64,000 bases of DNA from Fen-549 sp050011315 (lineage in GTDB: Bacteria > Actinomycetota > Thermoleophilia > Gaiellales > Gaiellaceae), in contig JBEKJI010000007.1 in NCBI GenBank assembly GCA_050011315.1, forward strand, positions 1 to 64,000. Reading direction: 5' to 3'. Positions within the stretch are counted from its first letter, which is position 1. Each line of letters opens with the position of its first letter. The position numbers and the translations under genes are program-made. Below are positions 51,145 through 59,567 of this stretch, in pieces. The notes below the pieces were generated by a model that saw only the letters and a list, made by a program, of their open reading frames with translations, ran no database searches and was not told where the DNA came from.

Positions 51145-53150
51145 TCTGTGACCTCGCCGAGTAGTGCCTGTATCTCAACCTCTAGTTGCTTAATCTCGGC
51201 GTCGATTTCTGCGAGTGGGCGAGGTGGCGTGTACCGATAGAAGTAGCGGGCGAAAGGGACCTCGTAGCCAATCTTGGTCTTGGTGTGGTCAATCCAGGCG
51301 TCGGGCACGAAGGGGAGCACCTCGACGCCGGTATATTCCTCGACCGTCTGCCGGTACTCGACTGAGGCGAGCCGGTCGCTGGTGTCGATTTCGTAAGCGA
51401 CAGAGATCGAGGGCAGAGGGACGTTCTCGTTGTCACGGAGGTCCGGGTCGGGTTCGGGCTTGCCCTTCTTCGCAACGACCGGGGCGTCCGGGTCGCGGAC
51501 CGTGATCGCGTCGAGGATGGCCTTCTCGGTTGCCTTGTCGAGCTTTCCGAGCGCGCGTGTGACGTTAGCGAGGGCTTCCTTGCTATCCGTCGTCGAGAGG
51601 CCCTGCAAGCCGGTCAGCGGGGCTGTGAGGCTGTCCTGGTCGGCGAGGGCGAGCTTCGCGTACGCCTTGCTCGATGTAAGTAGCTCGACTGTCTCGTCGG
51701 TGACGGCGTAGCGCACGCGGAGAGGCCGCTCGACGGTGATGCGCTGGTAGCCGAACTGCTCGTTGCGGAAGATCTTGACCTGCTCGTTCTCCTCGAACGC
51801 GCCATAGAGGCGGGTGATCTCTTCGATCTGCTCGGAGCCGATCTCCTTGCGCTTGTTTCCGAGGCTCTTGCGCATCTGCGTCCAGAAATCGCGCGCATCG
51901 AGGAGTTGCACCTTGCCGCGCCGCTCGGGCCGCTTGCGGTTGGTGACGACCCAGAAGTAGGTCGAGATACCGGTGTTGTAGAAGAGCTGGTCGGGAAGGG
52001 CGACGACGGCTTCGAGCCAATCGTTCTCGACAATCCAGCGGCGGATCTCCGACTCGCCTGACCCGGCCGCTCCGGTGAAGAGCGGCGAGCCGTTGAAGAC
52101 GATCGCGAGCCTGGAGCCGCCCTCCTCGACCGGCTTCATCTTCGAGATCATGTGCTGGAGGAAGAGGAACGAGCCGTCGTTGATGCGAGGCAGGCCCGCG
52201 CCGAAGCGGCCGTCGAAGCCGAGCGTCTCCGCCTCGCGGCGAATCGGCTCCTCAACCTTCTTCCACTCCACCCCGAAGGGCGGGTTGGCGAGCATGTAGT
52301 CGAAGCGCCGCGCCTTCTCGGCGTCTTCGCTGAAGGAGTTGCCGTAGTGGATATGAGAGGCGTCCTGGCCCTTCAACATCATGTCCGAGCGGCAGATCGC
52401 GTAGGTCTCCGCGTTCAGCTCCTGCCCGAACACCTCCAGGCGCGCGCCGGGGTTGAGGGCGCGCAGGTGATCCTCGGCTATCGAGAGCATCCCGCCCGTA
52501 CCGCAGGCGGGGTCGTAGAGCGTCTTGACGACGCCACGTTTGGAGAGCAGGTCGTCGTCCTCGATGAAGAGCAGGTTCACCATCAGCCGAATGACCTCGC
52601 GCGGCGTGAAGTGCTCGCCCGCCGTCTCGTTCGAGAGTTCCGAGAAGCGCCGGATCAGCTCCTCGTAGAGGTAGCCCATCTCCAGGTTCGAGACGGCGTC
52701 CGGGTGGAGGTCGATCTCGCAGAAGCGGGAGACGACGAGGTAGAGCAGCTTCGACCTGTTCATCCGCTCGACCTGGACGGCGAAGTCGAAGTGATCGAGT
52801 ACCTCTCGCGCGCCGAGCGAGAAGCCCTGGATGTAGGCCATCAGGTTGTCGGCGATGTTGGCCGGGTCGTCGAGGAGCTTGGGCAGGTCGAGCTTCGAGG
52901 TGTTGTAGAACTGCTCGCGCGAGATCGCGCAGAGCACGGGCTCTACGTTCTCGATGCCGGTGCCCCTCAGCGACCTGTTGCGTTCGAGCACGGCGCTCTT
53001 AGTCGGCTCCAGCACGCAGTCGAGCCTCCTCAGCACGACCATCGGCAGGATCACCTTGCCGTACTCGGATTGCTTGTAGTCGCCCCGGAGAAGGTCAGCG
53101 ACCGACCAGATGAAGGCGGCGTGGTTTCGGATCGTTTCGCTGTTGCTCAT
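51141..53150 (-). CDS. hsdM: Type I restriction system DNA methyltransferase subunit
   Basis: 669 aa, N6-adenine methyltransferase. SAM motif I is DPACGTGGMLSIAEDHL, catalytic motif IV is LANPPFGVEW. The N-terminal helical domain ends near GEHFTPREVIRLMVNL. An insert region of about 60 residues near the C terminus (KATEKAILDAI... KKGKPEPDPD) is longer than in the classic EcoKI HsdM. First gene of the system, ATG at 53150, GGAGA upstream. Confidence 0.95.
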   Translation of the reverse strand: MSNSETIRNHAAFIWSVADLLRGDYKQSEYGKVILPMVVLRRLDCVLEPTKSAVLERNRSLRGTGIENVEPVLCAISREQFYNTSKLDLPKLLDDPANIADNLMAYIQGFSLGAREVLDHFDFAVQVERMNRSKLLYLVVSRFCEIDLHPDAVSNLEMGYLYEELIRRFSELSNETAGEHFTPREVIRLMVNLLFIEDDDLLSKRGVVKTLYDPACGTGGMLSIAEDHLRALNPGARLEVFGQELNAETYAICRSDMMLKGQDASHIHYGNSFSEDAEKARRFDYMLANPPFGVEWKKVEEPIRREAETLGFDGRFGAGLPRINDGSFLFLQHMISKMKPVEEGGSRLAIVFNGSPLFTGAAGSGESEIRRWIVENDWLEAVVALPDQLFYNTGISTYFWVVTNRKRPERRGKVQLLDARDFWTQMRKSLGNKRKEIGSEQIEEITRLYGAFEENEQVKIFRNEQFGYQRITVERPLRVRYAVTDETVELLTSSKAYAKLALADQDSLTAPLTGLQGLSTTDSKEALANVTRALGKLDKATEKAILDAITVRDPDAPVVAKKGKPEPDPDLRDNENVPLPSISVAYEIDTSDRLASVEYRQTVEEYTGVEVLPFVPDAWIDHTKTKIGYEVPFARYFYRYTPPRPLAEIDAEIKQLEVEIQALLGEVTE

Positions 53151-53243
53151 CCCGCTGGCCGTCTCCTTGATCGCGTGCTTGGTGTGAGCACGAGCTTAGT
53201 GCGGTTGGAACGAGATCGTTGCCCCGAGTAGGGTTACCGCACG

Positions 53244-55037
53244 ATGTCAGGCGAGGAAGCGTCGGTCTATTGGGCGACCTGCGATCGCTCCGATTGCATC
53301 GGAGCCGCGATCTCGCCCTGGAGTTCCTGCCTCGCCCATCTTGAGTCTGATCAGTTCATCGAAACTCTCGATCAATGGGCGAAGGGCGGCTCGCTGGACG
53401 CCCGTGGAACGAGGATCAGCGGTCAGCTTCTAGCTCGTATTCTAGATGCGGCTCCCCGCACTCAACGCAACCGGCCACAGCTCAAAGACATGTTGTTTTC
53501 ACGGGCGACCTTCGATTATGCCGAGTTCCGCGGGGCGACCTTCACAGATCGAGCGCAGTTCGACGGGGCAACCTTCGCAGGTCTAGCGGCGTTCAACGGA
53601 ACAACCTTCGCAGATGGAGCGTCGTTCATCGGGGCGACCTTCAGCAGTCACGTGTGGTTCGACAGTGCGACCTTCGCCAATACCGTGATGTTCACCGAGG
53701 CGACCTTCGGCCATCAGGCGACGTTCATCGGGGCGACCTTCGGCGATCTGGCGTTTATCAACGGGGCGACCTTCGCCAATATCGTGATGTTCACCGAGGC
53801 GACCTTCGGCCATCAGGCGTTTTTCGACAGGACGACGTTCAGCGATCAGGCGTTGTTCGACGGGGCGACGTTCAGAGGCAACGTTTCGTTCCAGTTGGCG
53901 GTCTTTCATGGAAATGTGACTCTCGGCTTCGCAACGCTAGAGGGCCTCCAGAATCTGGGGTCGTTTTCAGTCGGAGGGCTGCTAGACCTCGATGCCTGCT
54001 CGTTTCTCCATCACACCCAGATCGAGGTGAGCGCTCGCAGCCTTTCGTTGATGAGGACAAGATTCACGCAGGGAGTCGTGCTCCGAGTCCGGTGGGCGGA
54101 GATAAACCTTGACTTGACAGACTTCGGCGCGCCCTCCGTCGTCTCGGGCTCACCACCATTCCGTGAACTGAGCGAGGATGACCTGAAATCACGGGTGGGT
54201 GAGACTAGGAGCGATACGCCGCGGCTGGTCTCATTACGAGGGGCTAATGTCGCGCACCTCGTGGTGTCGAACGCGGATCTGCGCGCCTGCCGGTTCGGGA
54301 TAGCGCACAACCTAGATCGGCTTCGCATCGAAGGCGAGACAGCCTTCGCCTATCCACCGCGCGGCCGGATACCGCGTAGGCGCTGGACGCGCCGAAAGAC
54401 GATTGCCGAGGAGCATCAGTGGCGCGCGCGCCGGGCGAAAACGCCAGGGCCAATCCACTCCTTGAAGCGTCTGTTCCGGCCGGGGGATGGATGGAACCCA
54501 CGAGAATGCCAGCCCTCAGACCAGTTCACCGACGCTGAGCACGGGGAAACTGAGGAACCTGCGCCGCGCCAGCTCGCCGCGATTTACCGAGCACTTCGCA
54601 AGGGACGCGAGGACAGCAAAGACGCGCCCGGTGCCGCCGACTTCTACTACGGCGAGATGGAGATGCGACGTAACGACATCGAGTCGCCGCGAGCTGAACG
54701 GTGGCTCCTTTGGCTCTACTGGCTCACCTCGGGCTATGGTCTGCGCGCGAGCCGGTCTTTCGCCTGTCTGATCACCACGGTCCTTGTGATCTCTGGGTTC
54801 ATGTACGCGTGGGGCTTCCCGAGCGAGTCGCACCACTGGATCTTCACGAGCGAGGTGCACACCAGCTTCGCGACAGCCTTGACCTTCTGCGCTCAAAGCA
54901 CGATCGGCCTCTTTCGTCAGCCAACGAGCCAGGCACTCACACGGACGGGCGAGTGGCTAGAGATCGCCCTTCGCGTGCTGGGGCCGGTGTTCATCGGCCT
55001 CGCGGTGCTCTCGCTTCGTGGCCGAGTCAAGCGCTAG
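53244..55037 (+). CDS. Pentapeptide-repeat protein with C-terminal membrane module
   Basis: 597 aa. After a ~90-residue N-terminal part with a CDRSDC cysteine pair, residues ~90-225 consist of about 25 pentapeptides of the A(T/D)F.. class (GATFAGLAAFNGTTFADGAS...), forming a right-handed beta helix. A second weaker repeat region follows, then a linker, and then a C-terminal ~110-residue part with two to three membrane helices (SFACLITTVLVISGFMY, LEIALRVLGPVFIGLAVLSL). The repeats are near-identical in DNA and thus recombinogenic. Divergent from hsdM with a 93-bp gap. Function unknown. Confidence 0.85.
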   Translation: MSGEEASVYWATCDRSDCIGAAISPWSSCLAHLESDQFIETLDQWAKGGSLDARGTRISGQLLARILDAAPRTQRNRPQLKDMLFSRATFDYAEFRGATFTDRAQFDGATFAGLAAFNGTTFADGASFIGATFSSHVWFDSATFANTVMFTEATFGHQATFIGATFGDLAFINGATFANIVMFTEATFGHQAFFDRTTFSDQALFDGATFRGNVSFQLAVFHGNVTLGFATLEGLQNLGSFSVGGLLDLDACSFLHHTQIEVSARSLSLMRTRFTQGVVLRVRWAEINLDLTDFGAPSVVSGSPPFRELSEDDLKSRVGETRSDTPRLVSLRGANVAHLVVSNADLRACRFGIAHNLDRLRIEGETAFAYPPRGRIPRRRWTRRKTIAEEHQWRARRAKTPGPIHSLKRLFRPGDGWNPRECQPSDQFTDAEHGETEEPAPRQLAAIYRALRKGREDSKDAPGAADFYYGEMEMRRNDIESPRAERWLLWLYWLTSGYGLRASRSFACLITTVLVISGFMYAWGFPSESHHWIFTSEVHTSFATALTFCAQSTIGLFRQPTSQALTRTGEWLEIALRVLGPVFIGLAVLSLRGRVKR

Positions 55038-55101
55038 CTGCCATCGGGCCGCTATTGCTTATTGGATCTCTGGTCGCAGCATCCTCGCAAGCGGGCGCGA
55101 A

Positions 55102-56355
55102 TCAGGGAACGCCTAATCGACACGAGAATGGACCTTGGGCAGGTTCCGAAAGAGTCGGCACTAGGTAGTGGATGCGAACGACAGAGAGATCAGTTGGTCT
55201 CACATGAACCTCGATGTCGTACCATCCGGGTCGCTTCACTTTGAAGCTCACTATCTGGTTACCGCTCAGGTTGAGCTTCCTCGAAACGGATGCGACCGTA
55301 CCGCCGGGCATTCTCACTACGACCCGAGTCTTGGGCTGCTCTCTCGCCCCGGTGTGGATGCGTACGCAGAGGATGTTGCCCGTGGCGGTCCTGAGGTGGG
55401 ACGCCTCCACTGTCGGCCGCTCGCGAACTGAGTTCGGAGCTAAAAGTAGAAGGCCAACCAAGCCAGCTCCGAAGACCGTTGTGGGAATGGTGATGCGCCA
55501 CTGACGCACGTAGATCGTAGAGAGCCGTGATCCCATTACCCAGAACATCGCGAAGAAGATGGACGGCCAGTAAGGCCGCCCTGCTTTCCATGACAGGACT
55601 AGCAAGGTCGTCGTTACGGTCGGCGGGATAACGTAGTACGAGATGACGTTAGCGAGCGATCGCAATGTCCACTTCAGCTCGCCCTTACCGATCGGGGAGA
55701 ATCTTTTCCACCACATCATCGCGAACGTCACGCCGGGCAGCCATGCAGCACTGGCCAGGCCGAAGACGAGAATCGTTGCCCGCGTTGAGGCTGAGGACAG
55801 CGGGAGTCGAGTCACGGCAAGGGCGATGAGCGCGATCATGGTGACCGACATGAACGCTTGAGCTGCTTGGGTTCGTTGGACTTTGTGGTCCCATCGCCGA
55901 GCCAACGCGTAGGTGTCCGTTCGGTAGCTCTCTGCAAGCTTCTCTCCAAGCTCTTGGGCAGTCTGTTTCCCTCCGTCACGCCACCATGGATCGTCGATTA
56001 TCGCCTGGTAGTACAACGCCGAGGCCCGTGGCGTCCTATCTCCTAGGAAGTGGGGTCGATGCGACGTGGGGTCCATCGCCACGAGAGCCGAGGACAAACA
56101 TAGGAAAACATCGACCAGGAACCACAAGAAGAAGACGTTTGCGCTATTCCAGGAGTGGCCGTCAAACGTGAGATCATTCGGCTTGGTGGAGATGAAAAGC
56201 GTAATACCGGCCACGGTCCAGAAGGCTAATGCGGTAATGAGAGACCGGAGCTTCTCGTCAAGGTATCTCCCGAAACTATAAATATCCTGGTAGGTACGCT
56301 CTAGCACCATGAGCCGAGCGTTCGTCTCGGGGTCGAGCCCTCCCACTGCTGACAT
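55102..56355 (-). CDS. Multi-spanning membrane protein with extracytoplasmic C-terminal domain
   Basis: 417 aa from ATG 56355. A helical start (LMVLERTYQDIYSFGRYLDE) is followed by helices at ~43-60 and ~75-95. A soluble part (YYQAIIDDPWWRDGG) and four or more further helices follow, then a beta-rich C-terminal domain (~110 residues: VVVRMPGGTVASVSRKL, VHVRPTDLSVVRIHYL). The first module resembles the TM effectors of nucleotide-signalling defence (PycTM/DUF5706 type), but this is an inference. A TTG at 56391 would add 12 residues. Confidence 0.6.
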   Translation of the reverse strand: MSAVGGLDPETNARLMVLERTYQDIYSFGRYLDEKLRSLITALAFWTVAGITLFISTKPNDLTFDGHSWNSANVFFLWFLVDVFLCLSSALVAMDPTSHRPHFLGDRTPRASALYYQAIIDDPWWRDGGKQTAQELGEKLAESYRTDTYALARRWDHKVQRTQAAQAFMSVTMIALIALAVTRLPLSSASTRATILVFGLASAAWLPGVTFAMMWWKRFSPIGKGELKWTLRSLANVISYYVIPPTVTTTLLVLSWKAGRPYWPSIFFAMFWVMGSRLSTIYVRQWRITIPTTVFGAGLVGLLLLAPNSVRERPTVEASHLRTATGNILCVRIHTGAREQPKTRVVVRMPGGTVASVSRKLNLSGNQIVSFKVKRPGWYDIEVHVRPTDLSVVRIHYLVPTLSEPAQGPFSCRLGVP

Positions 56356-56420
56356 ATGGAGACAATGACCAGAAAAGCAGTACCGTGTCAAGCCAGCAGA
56401 CTGATCTCCGCCCCTCGGCT

Positions 56421-56520
56421 CAGGCCGAGCCGCCCCTCGTTCGATCCCGGCAGGATCGCCGCCAGCGCTCGGGCGTAGAGGTAGTCGCGCCGAGCGAGCT
56501 GTTCGTGAACGAAACGACCT
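56421..56520 (-). pseudogene. Relic of a second hsdR gene
   Basis: About 100 nt align with hsdR positions 47420-47520 (coding for LDLGSEVE... and YLYARALAAILPGSNEGR) at roughly 85 percent identity, with shifts in frame. The intact hsdR lies 7-9 kb away, so this is a scar of an earlier system or of a rearrangement. Confidence 0.8.
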
Positions 56521-56585
56521 AAGGGTAGGGACTCGCCCAATGCCACGTCAGGATTCACCTCAGGGTGCCGGACGTTCTCTGGGGA

Positions 56586-57500
56586 TCAGTAGCCAGGCCG
56601 CTCGGGGCCGGGTTGGCTGACGCCGCGCGAGCGCCAAGTCTTCGACGCCTGCCGGAACTCATCGACGACCCGAGTCACCTCGGCCTCGTCCTCGACGAAC
56701 AGCAGGCGGCCCCTGAACCGCTCCTCAAACAACTGGGCACGGCTAAGGCTGAGGCCGCAGGAGCGAACGATCAAGCGACGGGCGAAACGATAGAGCGCCT
56801 CGTTGTCGTGGAGACCGAAGCGGATCATGCACAGCATCGTCTGATAGGCGGTGAACATGCGGACGGCGTAAAGAAAGGGGATAAAACAGACCGTGAGGAT
56901 CAACGGCAGCAAGAACTCCTCGATCTTCTCGACCGTCGCGACCCTGTTGAAGTCGGCGGCGAGGTAGGCGAGCGAGAACGAGAGTGACGTGAGCCCGAGC
57001 ACTGTCAAGCACCAGGCGATCAGCTTCCTCGCCTGTGCAAACTCGGGGTTGCTTTCGGCTACCGCCTGAGTCCCCGCGAGCAGGAGCGCCAGCGGCACCA
57101 GCACGAGTTCGATTAGGAGTGGGAAGGTGTGGAGGTTGACGACGAACTCCACGATGATCACGAGGGCCACGTTGTGGAGCGCAAGGCGGCGGAAGTAAGC
57201 CCCGTTCGTCGGCCCGGTGTTGAACAACGCGACGAGCCCGATACCGATGAACCAGAGCGCAGCGGTCTTCGTCATGTGATCGCCCCAGTAACCGAGGTAT
57301 CGGAGCAGGAGAACGGTTCCGGTGGCATACGCCGCCGCCGACGCGAGCATCCCCGTCAGGGCGCCCGAGCCGAAGAACACCCTGAGCATCGAGCCCATGC
57401 TTCTGCGAATGTCTGACTTCGTCAGCGCGAATACGAAGAACGCGACCAACCAGGCCGCGAGCGCCGTCTCACGCGTATTGAGCCCAGGTATCGGAGGCAT
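56586..57500 (-). CDS. Polytopic membrane protein, unknown
   Basis: 304 aa with about seven hydrophobic helices (AWLVAFFVFALT, ALTGMLASAAAYATG, AALWFIGIGLVALF, VALVIIVEFVVNL and on) and a soluble C terminus of ~70 residues rich in Arg/Glu (RAQLFEERFRGRLLFVEDE). I know no family. The soluble tail could be a cytoplasmic effector part. ATG at 57500. Confidence 0.65.
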   Translation of the reverse strand: MPPIPGLNTRETALAAWLVAFFVFALTKSDIRRSMGSMLRVFFGSGALTGMLASAAAYATGTVLLLRYLGYWGDHMTKTAALWFIGIGLVALFNTGPTNGAYFRRLALHNVALVIIVEFVVNLHTFPLLIELVLVPLALLLAGTQAVAESNPEFAQARKLIAWCLTVLGLTSLSFSLAYLAADFNRVATVEKIEEFLLPLILTVCFIPFLYAVRMFTAYQTMLCMIRFGLHDNEALYRFARRLIVRSCGLSLSRAQLFEERFRGRLLFVEDEAEVTRVVDEFRQASKTWRSRGVSQPGPERPGY

Positions 57501-57631
57501 GCCTTATCCCGTCGTGTCCGATCGGGCCATCTAGTCAAGCGCACGTCGCGGTCGTACTGTCAGCTGGGCCGGTTATGAGAAGCGCCCAGGCGTTCGGCTC
57601 GCCGCCCGACCCCTCATCCACAATCGGGATT

Positions 57632-58435
57632 ATGAGTAAGCGCCAGAACCGACAGAAGAAAAAGGCCCGCCAGCAATCGAGGCGACGCGGTGTGGATCCT
57701 GAGATGCGGGCGCGGGAGCTGGTAGACAAACGCGGAATCTCGACGGAAGTAACGGCTATCGGGGGCGTCCCCGTCGTTGAGCCCCATACGGTAGTCGTCA
57801 TCGAGCCAATCCGCCTCGCGGACGGCAGCGACCTGTACTTCCAGTCACCCTTCGTCGAGGTCTTCTATCTATTGAAGGCGAAAGCACTCAGGGATGCGGC
57901 CGAACCGAAACGTATGGCCGCCCTGAACGGCAGGAAGCAGGAGAGAGACGGCACGTTTCGACCTCTCAAACCAGCGGACTCGTTCGACGCGCTGGAAGAT
58001 CTCGCACTCGCGGTGATTCTCGCCGCCGCCGCTATCGAGACTCACGTCAACAACATGATCGCCCGACTCCCAGAAGACTCGATGGTAGAAATCCCATTGC
58101 GACGTGCCGGTAAGACAATCGTCGTAATGCGCGACAAGGCAGCCATGGACCGGCTTCCCATTGGCGACAAGCTGGCGCGTGCTGTTCCGCTTCTCCACAG
58201 CGCTGACTCGATCAAAGGAACTGTCGCGTGGCAGAAGTACAGGAAGATCTTCAAGATCCGGAACGCACTCATGCACCCGAAGCGCGAGGCGATCAACGAT
58301 CCGTTGAAACCGAGCCCGTTTGGACGGCTGATGCTCGGGGAGGGTTCGGTAGCACCCGAGGACGCGGCGAGCGTGATTGAAGCCGTCGAACCCGGCTGGC
58401 TGCCACATCACGTTCGTGAAGAACTCGGTCTCTAG
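57632..58435 (+). CDS. HEPN-like domain protein
   Basis: 267 aa. A basic N terminus (MSKRQNRQKKKARQQSRRR) suggests nucleic-acid binding or nucleolar-like tethering. A helical core follows in which AVILAAAAIETHVNNMIARL and KYRKIFKIRNALMHPKR give the R-N-x3-H signature of HEPN RNases (RNALMH). HEPN proteins are frequent toxins or defence effectors. No antitoxin gene (e.g. MNT) is adjacent, and the small lipoprotein gene downstream is not one. ATG at 57632 chosen over 57575 because it begins the basic tail. Confidence 0.65.
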   Translation: MSKRQNRQKKKARQQSRRRGVDPEMRARELVDKRGISTEVTAIGGVPVVEPHTVVVIEPIRLADGSDLYFQSPFVEVFYLLKAKALRDAAEPKRMAALNGRKQERDGTFRPLKPADSFDALEDLALAVILAAAAIETHVNNMIARLPEDSMVEIPLRRAGKTIVVMRDKAAMDRLPIGDKLARAVPLLHSADSIKGTVAWQKYRKIFKIRNALMHPKREAINDPLKPSPFGRLMLGEGSVAPEDAASVIEAVEPGWLPHHVREELGL

Positions 58436-58462
58436 GCCGGAGTAGTCGCGCTGCGTATAGTT

Positions 58463-58654
58463 GTGTCCCGGTGGCGTCTTCAACGCGCTCTTTTCGTGCT
58501 TCGGTGCCGCCAAAGAAGACAGGCTTCGGCTAGCCGGAGTCCCCAGCGACTCCCGCTTCTGACACTAGCGGTCATGCTTCTCGCGGGCTGCGGTGGAGGC
58601 GGCAACTCGGTTCAGCAAGGCGGTCTCGTTCCGCGATCAAGCCCACTGAGGTGA
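58463..58654 (+). CDS. Short lipoprotein-like peptide
   Basis: 63 aa. A signal-like segment PLLTLAVMLLAGC ends in a lipobox (LLAGC) followed by a Gly run. Only 17 residues follow the presumed lipidated Cys, so it is either a very small lipoprotein or a truncated gene. GTG start at 58463. Confidence 0.35.
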   Translation: MSRWRLQRALFVLRCRQRRQASASRSPQRLPLLTLAVMLLAGCGGGGNSVQQGGLVPRSSPLR

Positions 58655-58666
58655 TAGCGTCGCTTT

Positions 58667-59257
58667 ATGGTTGGCAAGAAACCGTCACGCGTGGCCGGGG
58701 AGGCGACTGACGCGGTCGAGCAGACTCCGGCATCAGGCAGTCCGCCCCACCGCCTACGCGACATCCTGGCGCCGTGGCTCAGCTCGTTCTTCGCAAGCTT
58801 CCTCGTATTCGCGGTGATCGGCTTTGGGCAAATTGGGCAGGAGGCCTTTTGGAGGTGCCTGATCCACCCTCATGCCGATCACGGCGCCTTCGACCTCTTG
58901 CTAGCGACCATTATCGGAGCGTGGATGGTCTTCCTCGCCGTCTACCTCGGCGGTGTGGCGACGATTCTCGCGACTGCATCGAGTCGGAGCAACCGACGTT
59001 ACGAAGCATTTCTCCGCTGTATTGGAAGTTGGTGGCTCTTCTTCCCCGGATTAGTCTGGTTCCTCTCGTTCAATCTCCTTCTCGGCCCCGCCTGGGGCTT
59101 CCCTCGTTTCTGGCTTGGGCTGCCCGTGATACTCGGCCTAGGCTTGTTGACGTTTCTCGGGTTCGGGCGTATGGGCGTCACTGTGGCCGCCCTCCTTTCC
59201 GAGGAAGGTGGACTCCTTAGCTCCACCCGCGCTGGCGCGCGAACTGGCGCGCAGTAG
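58667..59257 (+). CDS. Membrane protein with four helices, unknown
   Basis: 196 aa. Four hydrophobic helices (SFFASFLVFAVIGFGQIG, LLLATIIGAWMVFLAVYLGG, WLFFPGLVWFLSFNLLLG, LPVILGLGLLTFLGFG) after a soluble N terminus. The last gene of the island; its 3' end runs into the right-end decamer pair (59231-59252), so the reading frame was probably adapted to the end of the element. No family recognised. Confidence 0.6.
   Translation: MVGKKPSRVAGEATDAVEQTPASGSPPHRLRDILAPWLSSFFASFLVFAVIGFGQIGQEAFWRCLIHPHADHGAFDLLLATIIGAWMVFLAVYLGGVATILATASSRSNRRYEAFLRCIGSWWLFFPGLVWFLSFNLLLGPAWGFPRFWLGLPVILGLGLLTFLGFGRMGVTVAALLSEEGGLLSSTRAGARTGAQ
59231..59252 (+). other. Candidate integrase arm-type sites, right end
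   Basis: GCTGGCGCGC-GA-ACTGGCGCGC, the same decamer pair as at the left end (41681-41701), 40 bp inside the right repeat. Confidence 0.45.
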
Positions 59258-59290
59258 ATCGAATCGGCTCAGCTACGCCAAGTCTGGCCT

Positions 59291-59356
59291 GTCTCGAAAA
59301 CCGTTACCCGTCATTCGGCGGGTCGGGAGTTCGAATCTCCCCCCCTCCGCTTAATC
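59291..59356 (+). repeat. Right attachment repeat (66 bp), fragment of tRNA-Ser(CGA)
   Basis: Exact duplicate of 41508-41573: the 3' part of the tRNA plus CTTAATC. On its own it is not a complete tRNA. Confidence 0.95.
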
Positions 59357-59383
59357 CGCCGAAAGTCTCGCGACTTTCGGCGG
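59356..59383 (+). repeat. Palindrome family C after the right attachment repeat
   Basis: CCGCCGAAAGTC-TCGC-GACTTTCGGCGG. It marks the original 3' flank of tRNA-Ser(CGA) before the island inserted. A piece of element D (GCGCTGAGCCGCG) follows at 59395. Confidence 0.75.
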
Positions 59384-59472
59384 CTTGCAATCAGGCGCTG
59401 AGCCGCGGCTTCGCCAGGTCGGAGCCCGCCGCCGGCCCGTGACGCGAGCTGGCGCTATCGTTTCCGGGCCAC

Positions 59473-59562
59473 GGAGAGGTGTCCGAGTTGGCCTAAGGAG
59501 CGCGACTGGAAATCGCGTACCTGCTGAAAGGTGGGTCGCGGGTTCGAATCCCGCCCTCTCCG
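59473..59562 (+). tRNA. tRNA-Ser(GGA)
   Basis: Class II tRNA. Acceptor GGAGAGG/CCTCTCC, anticodon loop CTGGAAA gives GGA, variable arm TACCTGCTGAAAGGTGG. Confidence 0.96.
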
Positions 59563-59567
59563 CTTTT

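Larger units (their letters stand above)
41508..59356. mobile_element. Genomic island in tRNA-Ser(CGA)
   Basis: A 66-bp perfect direct repeat (41508-41573 and 59291-59356) covers the tRNA's anticodon stem to its 3' flank. Inside the right repeat copy the sequence continues into a family C palindrome, as follows other tRNA genes here. After the left copy it does not, which shows the DNA between was inserted. Content: type I restriction system, nuclease-like and HEPN-like genes, several membrane proteins, relics, and a truncated tyrosine integrase. The island restores a complete tRNA at its left end. Confidence 0.93.

Noticed and set aside
59291..59356. A second tRNA-Ser(CGA) gene
   Set aside because: Only the 3' part is present, so it cannot fold into a full tRNA; it is the right attachment repeat.
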